Origin: Streptomyces fungicidicus
GTDB lineage: Bacteria > Actinomycetota > Actinomycetes > Streptomycetales > Streptomycetaceae
Assembly: GCF_003665435.1 (NCBI RefSeq)
Contig: NZ_CP023407.1
Span: 6,063,501-6,127,500 of the forward strand
Direction of reading: 5' to 3'
Length of the DNA: 64,000 bases
Below the pieces are notes generated by a model. The model was not told the origin of the DNA and searched no databases. It saw nothing but the letters and a program-made list of their open reading frames with translations. Shown here one piece after another: positions 15,546-22,576 of the stretch; the stretch's first letter is position 1, and each line of letters opens with the position of its first letter. The position numbers were made by a program, and so were the translations under genes.

Positions 15546-15938
15546 TCAAGCCGTCTCCGTCTCACGGGCCCTGGTGAGCGCCTCGGCCAGTTCCTGCACG
15601 TTGTGGTAGCGGGCCTGACGCGGCAGCCGCTCCAGCGCCTCGATGAGCGCGTCGGGCGCGTGCCGCCGGTCGAGGGCCCGCATCAGCTCGCGCGGGCCCG
15701 CGGGGAACGCCCCGCGGCTCAGGGTCCTGGCCAGCTCCAGCCGCACCGACTCCAGGGAGGTCGGGCCCCGGCTCGGCGTCACCGGGCCGTGCGCGACCTC
15801 GGGGTCGTCGTCGGCGAACGGCTCCGGGTCGTGCCACTCCTCGGTACGGGTGGGACGCCCGGACCGCAGCAGGCCCTGCAGTTCGTGTTTCATCTCGTCG
15901 TCGCGGTGGACGCTGAGCCGGTCGCTGCCTCGCTGCAT
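15546..15938 (-). CDS. DUF2795 domain protein
   Basis: 130 residues from ATG 15938, preceded by GGAGGGAG. The N-terminal half is charged and probably disordered. The C-terminal half has the DUF2795 helical domain: LARTLSRGAFPAGPRELMRALDRRHAPDALIEALERLPRQARYHNVQELAEAL. Function unknown; the family is widespread in actinobacteria, often as stress or sigma-factor-associated proteins. First gene of the operon with the CBS and PfpI genes, downstream of a clear SigB-type promoter. Confidence 0.82.
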   Translation of the reverse strand: MQRGSDRLSVHRDDEMKHELQGLLRSGRPTRTEEWHDPEPFADDDPEVAHGPVTPSRGPTSLESVRLELARTLSRGAFPAGPRELMRALDRRHAPDALIEALERLPRQARYHNVQELAEALTRARETETA

Positions 15939-15971
15939 GTCTCCCTCCACATCCTTCGGGGTGCCGACCGC

Positions 15972-15996
15972 GTACCCGAGGAGCGGAGGGCGACAC
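15972..15996 (-). promoter_or_regulatory. SigB-family promoter of the DUF2795-CBS-PfpI operon
   Basis: Minus strand GTGT (15996-15993), 15-base spacer, GGGTAC (15977-15972). It is identical in both boxes and spacer length to the promoter of the baeRF-like gene at 14168-14192. Start codon 34 bases downstream. Confidence 0.55.
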
Positions 15997-16098
15997 GGGG
16001 GTTCGCGTTCCGGATCGTCCCGGCCCCGGGGTTTGGCCGTCGCGGGGCGGGAGACCCGGTTCGCCCACCCCCCACGTGCCTCCTGGAAAGGACCGGCC

Positions 16099-16221
16099 AT
16101 GGTGGTGCTCGCCGTGCTCGTCCCCCCGCTCATGCTCGGCGTGATCCTCATGCTGGGCCGCTACGAGGAGTTCCTGCTGCCACCCGCACGGCCCGAGGGC
16201 GACACCGCGGACCCGGCGTGA
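16099..16221 (+). CDS. small single-pass membrane protein
   Basis: 40 residues: MVVLAVLVPPLMLGVILMLG forms one membrane helix, followed by RYEEFLLPPARPEGDTADPA. It starts at ATG 16099 with GGAAAGGA 13 bases upstream. GTTT at 16031 and GGGAGA at 16049 give a weak SigB-like match upstream. Divergent from the DUF2795 operon and upstream of the sigma factor gene. Similar tiny hydrophobic proteins occur in Streptomyces; function unknown. Confidence 0.65.
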   Translation: MVVLAVLVPPLMLGVILMLGRYEEFLLPPARPEGDTADPA

Positions 16222-16416
16222 CCCGGGGCGTCCGCGGAATTCCCGGCCGGGGTGTTTCGGGGTGTGAGCCGGGGGCAGGCGCACAGAAAGTGCTTCGGAC
16301 AGGAGGCACGCCCGTGGCAGCGGCATCAGCCGCCCCGGGCGCACCTGTCCCCCCACCAGTGCGCTCGCCACGGTGACCGTCCGCCCCCCATCCCCCCGAG
16401 GGAGTTGCGACGCACC

Positions 16417-17214
16417 ATGACGACCCGAGCGACCGCCAGGCACCACCCGCACGACGACGCCCCCGACACCGCGGCCGCCTTCCGCAGGCTCACCGCGCTG
16501 CCCGCCTGCCCCGAGCGCGAAGCGCTCCGCGACGAGATCGTGGAGGCCTGGCTGCCCATGGCCGACCGTCTCGCCGGACGGTTCCGCAGCCGCGGCGAGA
16601 GCTTCGACGACCTGCGCCAGGTCGCCGCGCTCGGCCTGGTCAAGGCCGTCGACCGGTACGACTCCGAGCTCGGCAACGCCTTCGAGAGCTACGCCGTGCC
16701 GACCATCACCGGCGAGATCAAGCGCCACTTCCGCGACCACATGTGGACCCTGCACGTCCCGCGCCGGGTCCAGGAGCTGCGCAACCGGGTCAGGTACGCC
16801 TCCCAGGACCTTTCCGGGACCACACCCGGCCGCCGGCCGACCGTGACCGAGATCGCCGAGCACGCCCATCTGAGCGAGGAGGACGTCCGCACCGGGCAGG
16901 AGGCGCTGGAGAGCTTCAGCGCGCTGTCCCTGGACGCCGAACTGCCGGGCAGCGACGACGGCTACTCGCTCGGTGACGCCCTCGGCGCCCCCGATCCGGC
17001 GCTGGACACCGTCGTCGACCGCGAGGCCGTCAAGGAACGGCTGGCGGAACTGCCGGAGCGGGAGCGGGCCATCCTGTACATGCGCTTCTTCGACGACAGG
17101 ACCCAGAGCAGTATCGCCGAGGAACTCGGCATCTCGCAGATGCACGTCTCCCGCCTGATCAGCCGCTGCTGCGGCCGGGTGCGGGAACAGGTCATGCGGG
17201 ACCAGGAGGAGTAG
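16417..17214 (+). CDS. sigK: SigB/SigF/SigG-family RNA polymerase sigma factor, probably SigK
   Basis: 265 residues from ATG 16417 with GAGGGAG upstream. Region 2: WLPMADRLAGRFRSRGESFDDLRQVAALGLVKAVDRYDSELGNAFESYAVPTITGEIKRHFRDHMWTLHVPRRVQEL. Region 3 follows with TVTEIAEHAHLSEEDV. Region 4: LPERERAILYMRFFDDRTQSSIAEELGISQMHVSRLISR. This is a complete group 3 sigma factor of the stress/development type. The symbol rests on remembered synteny (S. coelicolor sigK, SCO6520, not far from its gvp cluster). No anti-sigma factor gene is adjacent. It is surrounded by genes with SigB-family promoters. Confidence 0.88.
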   Translation: MTTRATARHHPHDDAPDTAAAFRRLTALPACPEREALRDEIVEAWLPMADRLAGRFRSRGESFDDLRQVAALGLVKAVDRYDSELGNAFESYAVPTITGEIKRHFRDHMWTLHVPRRVQELRNRVRYASQDLSGTTPGRRPTVTEIAEHAHLSEEDVRTGQEALESFSALSLDAELPGSDDGYSLGDALGAPDPALDTVVDREAVKERLAELPERERAILYMRFFDDRTQSSIAEELGISQMHVSRLISRCCGRVREQVMRDQEE

Positions 17215-17365
17215 GACCCGTCGCGGCGCGCCCTTCACCCGGCCGGGGGTGCCCGTTCCCGCCAATGGTGTCCGGCGGCGGGCGGTGCGGCGGTGAAGGG
17301 GCTGTGATGGCGGTGGGGCGCGACCGGAACGCGCGCTCCCGTCGTCGCTCGAAGGAGCCCGCACC

Positions 17366-18130
17366 ATGCGCCGCACCGCCCGTGCCCTGTCCCTCGCCGC
17401 CGCCACCGGTGCCGTCCTCGCGGCGCTCGCACCGGCCGCGTGCGCGGGCACCGTCCCGGACGGCAGGGCGTCCTGGCCCACCGCGTCCCCCTCGCCCTGC
17501 CCGGAACCGGGGCACGAGTGGGAGGGGCACACCCCGCAGGGCACCGGTCCCGGTGCCGCCCGGCCCGATGCCGCGCTCGAACCCGCCGATCCCGAGGCGC
17601 TCGTCCCGGACAGCGGAACCCTGGACGAGTCCGGCACCGACCTCGACGACGACCTCGGCACCGGCCTCGACGACGACCTCGGCACCGGCCTCGACGACGA
17701 CCTCGGTACCGGCCTCGACGACGACCTCGGTACCGGGGCGGGGATTCCCGCCCCGGACGCGAGCACACTCGGCGAACCGGAAGCCCTCGAACCGGAAAAC
17801 CCCGACCCGGGGGCCGTCGCGCCCGCGCCCGGGGCCATGGGGCACCGGGCCGGGGAACCGAAGCCCACCGAGCCGAGGCCCACCCCGCCGAAGCCCAGGC
17901 CCACCGAGCCCAAGCCCAGGCCCACCCCGCCGAAGCCCGTCCCGTCGAAGAGCGCCACCCCCTGCCCCCGCCCGCCGGCCCCCGTGCCGCAGGGCGTCCA
18001 CGCCGGTGCGGGCGGCGCCTTCACCGACTCCGTGCCGGCCCTGGCCGCCGGCGGACTGCTGATCGCGGGCGCCTTCGGCGCCGCCGCGCACCGGCTGTAC
18101 CGGGACCGGACCACCCGCGCGGACGGCTGA
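17366..18130 (+). CDS. secreted/anchored Pro-rich repeat protein, function unknown
   Basis: 254 residues with AAGGAG upstream. A signal peptide (RRTARALSLAAATGAVLAALAPAACA, 2-27) is followed by a low-complexity acidic region. This includes four copies of an eight-residue repeat GTGLDDDL encoded by 24-bp tandem DNA repeats. A PKPTEPRPTPPKPRPTEPKP-type Pro/Lys region follows, then a C-terminal membrane helix LAAGGLLIAGAFGAAAHRL with a basic tail. The layout suggests a wall-spanning protein anchored at its C-terminus. No enzymatic domain and no LPxTG motif seen. Confidence 0.7.
   Translation: MRRTARALSLAAATGAVLAALAPAACAGTVPDGRASWPTASPSPCPEPGHEWEGHTPQGTGPGAARPDAALEPADPEALVPDSGTLDESGTDLDDDLGTGLDDDLGTGLDDDLGTGLDDDLGTGAGIPAPDASTLGEPEALEPENPDPGAVAPAPGAMGHRAGEPKPTEPRPTPPKPRPTEPKPRPTPPKPVPSKSATPCPRPPAPVPQGVHAGAGGAFTDSVPALAAGGLLIAGAFGAAAHRLYRDRTTRADG
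17633..17728 (+). repeat. four tandem 24-bp repeats inside the surface protein gene
   Basis: Units start at 17633, 17657, 17681 and 17705. Each encodes Gly-Thr-(Gly/Asp)-Leu-Asp-Asp-Asp-Leu. The units differ by only one or two bases, so copy number may vary between strains. Confidence 0.85.
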
Positions 18131-18246
18131 GGAGCGCCACCCATGGTCCGCCGCAGGCTGGGTACTGGCTGGACCGGGGGACGGGTCCCCGGGGCACGAG
18201 CGGCGCCGGGGCAGGGCAGCGGACCAGGGACTGCGCGGAGGCAGGC

Positions 18247-19488
18247 ATGCGGCGGACGGATCCGGTAGGTCACGGCCCCGTCCGGTTCGGGCCGCCGTTC
18301 CCCGGGGACGGGCTGCCCGTCCTGCCCGAGCTGTCCGCGGTGCTCGCCGCGGCCGCCTCACGGGGCGGCGCCGAGCCGGTCGGCGGCGGCCCCGCCCTGC
18401 TGGACGCGGCATGCGGCTACGGCGACCGGCGCGGACTGCCCGCCGCCCCCGACCGGGTGGCCGTCGCCCCCGGCGCCCCCGCCCTGCTGGTCGCCCTGAC
18501 CGCCGCCCTCGGCGGCGACGTCCTGGTGCCCCGGCCCTGCGCGGCCTGGTGGGCGCCCTACGCCCGGCTGCTCGGCAGACCCGCCTTCTCCGTCCCGGCC
18601 CCGGCCGACAGCGGCGGGGTCCCCGACCCGTACGCCCTGCTGGAGACCGTGCGCCGGCTGCGCGCCGAGGGCGGCGACCCGCGCCTCCTGGTGCTCTCCG
18701 TCGCCGACGACCCCACCGCCACCGTCGCCCCGCCCGAGCTGCTGCACGAGACCCTGGAGGCGGCCGTCGGCGAGGGGCTGCACCTGGTCAGCGACGAGAC
18801 CTGGCGCGACACCCTGCACGACCCGCACGACACCGTGCTGCTCAGCCCCGCCGAGATGCTGCCCGACCGGGTCACCGTCGTCACCGACCTGGCCGGCGCC
18901 CTGCTCCCGCCGGGCTGGCCCGCGGCCCTGGCCCGTTTCCCGGCGGGCGGGGACGGCGACGCGCTCCACGCGCGCGTGCTCGACGTGCTCACCGCGCTCG
19001 ACGCGCGGGTCGCCGCCCCCGTGGCCGCCGCCGCGGGCTACGCGCTGTCCGAGCCCGAGCCGGTCACCGCGCGCGTCGCCGCCGCCGTACGCCTGCACGG
19101 GCGCGTGGCCGCCGCCGCGCACCGGGCCGTCGTCGCCGCGGGCGCCCTCTCCCGGCCCCCGCGCTGTGGCCGGCACCTCTACGCCGACCTCACGCCCCTG
19201 GCCCCCGCGCTCACCGCGCGCGGTGTCGGCGACGCCCAGGAACTGGAGGACTTCCTCACCGGACGGCTCGGCATGCCCGCACCGGGCGGCCATCGCTTCG
19301 GGGACGACCTCGAGGCCCCGCGCGTACGGCTGTCCACCGCACCCCTGCTGGGCGGCGCACCGGGCGCGGAAGTCCTCGACGCGCCCGATCCCCTGGAACT
19401 GCCGCGGGTGCGCGCCGCGTTGGCCCGGCTGGGCTCGGTCTTCGACGATCTCCGTGACGACGCCCGGCGATGGGAGTCCCCCCGATGA
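18247..19488 (+). CDS. aminotransferase class I/II-fold protein lacking the PLP lysine
   Basis: 413 residues from ATG 18247 with GGAGG at 18237. The fold is that of PLP aminotransferases: PALLDAACGYGDRRGLPAAPDRVAVAPGAPALLVAL, PRPCAAWWAPYARLLGRP, LLVLSVADDPTATVAPPELL, LHLVSDETWRDTLHD and, near the C-terminus, APRVRLSTAPLLGG. At the position where active enzymes read ALSKxxALGGWR, this protein reads DLAGALLPPGWP, so the Schiff-base lysine is replaced. The Asp of SDETW that would contact the PLP ring is kept. Probably a non-catalytic or altered-function homologue. Coupled (ATGA) to an MBL-fold gene. Confidence 0.75.
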   Translation: MRRTDPVGHGPVRFGPPFPGDGLPVLPELSAVLAAAASRGGAEPVGGGPALLDAACGYGDRRGLPAAPDRVAVAPGAPALLVALTAALGGDVLVPRPCAAWWAPYARLLGRPAFSVPAPADSGGVPDPYALLETVRRLRAEGGDPRLLVLSVADDPTATVAPPELLHETLEAAVGEGLHLVSDETWRDTLHDPHDTVLLSPAEMLPDRVTVVTDLAGALLPPGWPAALARFPAGGDGDALHARVLDVLTALDARVAAPVAAAAGYALSEPEPVTARVAAAVRLHGRVAAAAHRAVVAAGALSRPPRCGRHLYADLTPLAPALTARGVGDAQELEDFLTGRLGMPAPGGHRFGDDLEAPRVRLSTAPLLGGAPGAEVLDAPDPLELPRVRAALARLGSVFDDLRDDARRWESPR

Positions 19489-20537
19489 CGCAGCCCCCCG
19501 AGCCGACCACCACGACGGCCGCACCCGGCTCCCGCCCCTCCGGCCCCTCCGCCCCGGCCCCCGCGCACCCGCCGCTCGCCGAGCCCCGCCCGCTCGCCGA
19601 ACGCCGGGTGTGGCCCCGCGCCTTCCACGACCGGCTGACGTCCCCGCTGCCCGGGCTGAAGGCACTGGCCCGGTTCGCCCGCGAGGGAGCCGTACGGCCC
19701 GCCCCGGGGGGCCTCGCCGACGTCCCCCGGCTGCCGTACGCCCCCGGCCCGCTGCCCCGGGCGGACTCCCGCACGGTCGCCGTCACCTGGGCGGGGCACG
19801 CCAGCTGGGTCCTGCGGATAGGCGGGCTGACCGTGCTCACCGACCCGGTCTGGTCCCGCCGCATCCTCGGCACGCCCGCCAGACTCACCCCCGTCGGCGT
19901 CGCCTGGGAGGACCTGCCGCGCGTGGACGCCGTCGTGATCAGCCACAACCACTACGACCACCTCGACGCCCCCACCCTGCGCCGGCTCCCGCGCGACACC
20001 CCGCTGTTCGTGCCGGCCGGGCTCGCCCTCTGGTTCCACCGCCGCAGATTCACCCGGGTCACCGAGCTCGACTGGTGGGAGGCCGCCGAACTGGACGGCG
20101 TGCGCTTCGACTTCGTACCGGCCCACCACTGGTCCAAGCGCACCCTCACCGACACCTGCCGCTCCCTGTGGGGCGGCTGGGTGCTCACCGCCCCCGACGG
20201 ACGGCGCGTCCACTTCGCCGGCGACACCGGGTACGGCCACTGGTTCACCCGCATCGGCCGCCGCTACCCGGGCATCGACCTCACCCTGCTGCCCATCGGC
20301 GCCTACGACCCCCGATGGTGGCTGGCGGACGTCCACTGCGACCCGGAGGAGGCGGTGCGCGCGGCCCAGGACCTCGGCGCGCGGCACATGGCCCCCATGC
20401 ACTGGGGCACCTTCGTCCTCTCCGCGGAACCCGTCCTGGAGCCCCTCACCCGCGTCCGCGCCGCCTGGGAGCGGACCGGGCTGCCCCGCGAGAACCTGTG
20501 GGACCTGCCGGTGGGGGGCTCACGCGTCCTGGAGTGA
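19485..20537 (+). CDS. MBL-fold metallohydrolase (NAPE-PLD/UlaG-like)
   Basis: 350 residues from ATG 19485, overlapping the previous stop; an ATG 15 bases earlier is possible. A Pro-rich N-terminal stretch is followed by the lactamase-B fold: VTWAGHASWVLRIGGLTVLTDPVWS, VVISHNHYDHLDAPTLRRL (HxHxDH motif), FVPAHHWSKRTLTDTCRSLWGGW, HFAGDTGYG, LLPIGAYDPRWWLADVHCDPEEAV and MAPMHWGTF. Metal ligands are complete. This subgroup includes phospholipase D-like hydrolases such as NAPE-PLD; the substrate is not known. Its stop is 9 bases from the convergent DedA gene. Confidence 0.88.
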   Translation: MTQPPEPTTTTAAPGSRPSGPSAPAPAHPPLAEPRPLAERRVWPRAFHDRLTSPLPGLKALARFAREGAVRPAPGGLADVPRLPYAPGPLPRADSRTVAVTWAGHASWVLRIGGLTVLTDPVWSRRILGTPARLTPVGVAWEDLPRVDAVVISHNHYDHLDAPTLRRLPRDTPLFVPAGLALWFHRRRFTRVTELDWWEAAELDGVRFDFVPAHHWSKRTLTDTCRSLWGGWVLTAPDGRRVHFAGDTGYGHWFTRIGRRYPGIDLTLLPIGAYDPRWWLADVHCDPEEAVRAAQDLGARHMAPMHWGTFVLSAEPVLEPLTRVRAAWERTGLPRENLWDLPVGGSRVLE

Positions 20538-20546
20538 GCGGCGGCT

Positions 20547-21221
20547 TCAGCCCGCCGCCGTGCCCCGCATCCGCCGCCACAGGCCGGGGGCCACGCTGAT
20601 GAGCACGGTCAGCGCGACCGCCGCGAGCACGCCCTCCCACGGCTCCGCGAACAGCGAACCGCCGAGGACGCCGATCAGCTGGTAGGTCGCCGCCCACGCC
20701 AGACAGGCCGGCAGATCGCCCCGCGCGAAGCGGCGGACCGGCCACTTCGCGAGCAGACAGGCCAGCATCACCGGCAGCCGCCCGGCCGGGATCAGCCGGG
20801 ACAGCACCAGCACCGTCACCCCGTGGTCGGCGAGCTTGCCCTGCGCCTGCTCCAGCCGGTCCTCGGGGGCGCGCTCGCGGATCGCCTCCAGCCAGCGGGA
20901 GCCGTTCTTCGACTTCATCCCGCGCCGCCCCAGCCAGTACAGCGCCATGTCCCCGAGGAACGCCGCCAGCGACGCCGTCACGAACACCAGCGCCATCGAG
21001 AACGGCGCCGCCCGGTGGAAGGCGACCACGGCCGCCGAACTGACCAGCGCGCCCGTCGGCACCACCGGCACCAGCGCCCCGATCAGCACCAGCAGGAACA
21101 GCGACGGATACCCGATGGCCTGCTGGGTGGAGTCGGGCGCCACGGCCGGCACGGCCGCCAGCAGCGCCACCGACGACAGCGACGCACCGGCCGCCTGCCC
21201 CAGGGCGGCGGGGAGGATCAC
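20547..21221 (-). CDS. DedA/VTT-family membrane protein
   Basis: 224 residues with several membrane helices: SLFLLVLIGALVPVVPTGALVSSAAVVAF, FSMALVFVTASLAAFLGDMALYWLGRRG and LACLAWAATYQLIGVLGGSLF. The DedA signature region is HGVTVLVLSRLIPAGRLPVMLACLLAKWPVRRFARGDLPACLAW. DedA proteins are flippase-like membrane proteins that affect envelope homeostasis; some move undecaprenyl phosphate or phospholipid. The start overlaps the upstream MBL gene (ATGA), implying a two-gene operon. Confidence 0.88.
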   Translation of the reverse strand: MILPAALGQAAGASLSSVALLAAVPAVAPDSTQQAIGYPSLFLLVLIGALVPVVPTGALVSSAAVVAFHRAAPFSMALVFVTASLAAFLGDMALYWLGRRGMKSKNGSRWLEAIRERAPEDRLEQAQGKLADHGVTVLVLSRLIPAGRLPVMLACLLAKWPVRRFARGDLPACLAWAATYQLIGVLGGSLFAEPWEGVLAAVALTVLISVAPGLWRRMRGTAAG

Positions 21222-21991
21222 CGCGCGACCCCCAGGCGCACACTCTCCCCGTGCCCCAGCCGGTGCACCGCCACGCCGGGCGCGTGCCGGGCCGCCAGCC
21301 GTTCGAACTCATGGCCGGGCGCGTGGAACTCGTGCGGGCGCACGGCGTCCATGCCGATCGGCCAGTACGTGCCGTAGTGCACCGGCACCGCGCTGGGCGC
21401 CCCCAGCCGGGCCAGCGCCTCGGCCGCGCGCCCCGCGTCCAGATGCCCCTCGCCGAGGTACGGGCCCCAGCCGCCCACCGGCAGCAGCGCCACGTCGACC
21501 GGCCCGACCTCCTCGGCCATCCCCTCGAACAGCCCGGTGTCCCCCGCGAAGTACGTCCGTGCCTCACCCTCCAGGACATAGCCGAGGGCGGGGGAGCGGT
21601 GCGGCCCCACCGGCAGCCGCCGCCCGTCGTGCCGCGCGGGCACGGCTCGTACGGCCAGGCCGCCGACCTTCGTGACATCGCCGGGCGCCATCTCGCTCAC
21701 GCCGAGATGGGTGAGCCGGCGCAGCCCCGGCACCGCGCGCAGCGCGCCCCGGGGCACGAGCAGGCGGGTGCCCGGGGCGAGCCGCGCCAGCGTGGGCAGG
21801 TGCAGGTGGTCGGCGTGCAGGTGGGAGACGAGGGCCACGTCGGCCTGCCAGGCGTCGGCCGCCGGCACCCCGCCGCGCCGGCGCCGCAGATGCGCGAGCC
21901 GGCGCGCGAACAGCGGGTCGGTGAGCACGCGCGTGCGCGAGTCCTCGACCGTGCAGGTGGCGTGACCCCACCACGTGACCTCCACCGGCAC
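21218..21991 (-). CDS. MBL-fold metallohydrolase (UlaG-like)
   Basis: 257 residues: VTWWGHATCTVEDSRTRVLTDPLF, ALVSHLHADHLHLPTLARL (HxHxDH), VRAVPARHDGRR, TYFAGDTGLFEGMAEEVGPVDVALLPVGGWGPYLGEGHLDAGRAAEAL and AVPVHYGTYWPIGMD. All metal-binding motifs are present. Distantly similar to the MBL protein at 19485 but without its N-terminal extension. It is coupled to the DedA gene, which suggests a membrane-lipid or phosphate-ester substrate (inference). Confidence 0.88.
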   Translation of the reverse strand: MPVEVTWWGHATCTVEDSRTRVLTDPLFARRLAHLRRRRGGVPAADAWQADVALVSHLHADHLHLPTLARLAPGTRLLVPRGALRAVPGLRRLTHLGVSEMAPGDVTKVGGLAVRAVPARHDGRRLPVGPHRSPALGYVLEGEARTYFAGDTGLFEGMAEEVGPVDVALLPVGGWGPYLGEGHLDAGRAAEALARLGAPSAVPVHYGTYWPIGMDAVRPHEFHAPGHEFERLAARHAPGVAVHRLGHGESVRLGVAR

Positions 21992-22074
21992 TTCCCCGCT
22001 CCCTTCGTGCGACTCCCCGAAGCCTACGTGCAGGAGTAGGGTCGGCGGCGAAAACCGGGGGTGAGGGGGACGCC

Positions 22075-22476
22075 ATGGGGCCGGTGCGGGTGACCGCGAT
22101 AGCGAGTCTGACGCCGCTCGAGGAACTGGACAGCGAACCCTTCCTGGTGGACTCCCGCGGCCAGCACGCCATGTGCGCCCGCTGGGCCGCCGAACACGGC
22201 TACGTGGTGGCCAGGGAACTCCTCGTACGGGGCCTGCGGCCCGATCACTGCGTGCTGTGGGACGGGGTGCGGCCCGGCGCCGACCTGTTCGTGGCGCCCA
22301 GCACGCGGGTACTGGAACGCGCGCTGGCGTCGCTCGAGGAGTTCACCGCGGAGTGCGCCCGGCGCGGGGTGCGCGTGGAGACCGTGGGCCGCGCCGAACC
22401 GTCGTACGACGCGGCGATGAAGGCCCGTGTGCACCGGCGGCTGTCGATGCCGACCGCCGGCTACGACGGACTCTGA
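22075..22476 (+). CDS. hypothetical protein, weakly resembling a serine-recombinase N-terminal fold
   Basis: 133 residues, not assigned to a family with certainty. The segment GQHAMCARWAAEHGYVVARELLVRGLRPDH and the later LASLEEFTAECARRGVRVETVG recall the helix/strand pattern of resolvase catalytic domains (QxxxCxxYAxxxGW... and a later xxGVxV strand). However, no clear catalytic YxRxS motif is present and there is no DNA-binding C-terminus. If related, it is a derived, non-recombining protein. The start has GGTGAGGGG upstream. Single gene on the plus strand. Confidence 0.6.
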   Translation: MGPVRVTAIASLTPLEELDSEPFLVDSRGQHAMCARWAAEHGYVVARELLVRGLRPDHCVLWDGVRPGADLFVAPSTRVLERALASLEEFTAECARRGVRVETVGRAEPSYDAAMKARVHRRLSMPTAGYDGL

Positions 22477-22576
22477 GATTCCGCGTCCCCGGCGCGCCCG
22501 GGGACGAAACGCCTGCTCCGGCCGTTGTGGCAGGGTGGACGGTGGACAGGGACCGGGACCGGTCAGGACGTGAGGT

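Noticed and set aside
17633..17728. 24-bp repeats considered as a CRISPR-like array
   Set aside because: Repeats are directly tandem without spacers and encode an in-frame peptide repeat.
22075..22476. Annotation as an active site-specific recombinase
   Set aside because: No catalytic serine motif, no DNA-binding domain, no att-like repeats or mobile genes nearby.
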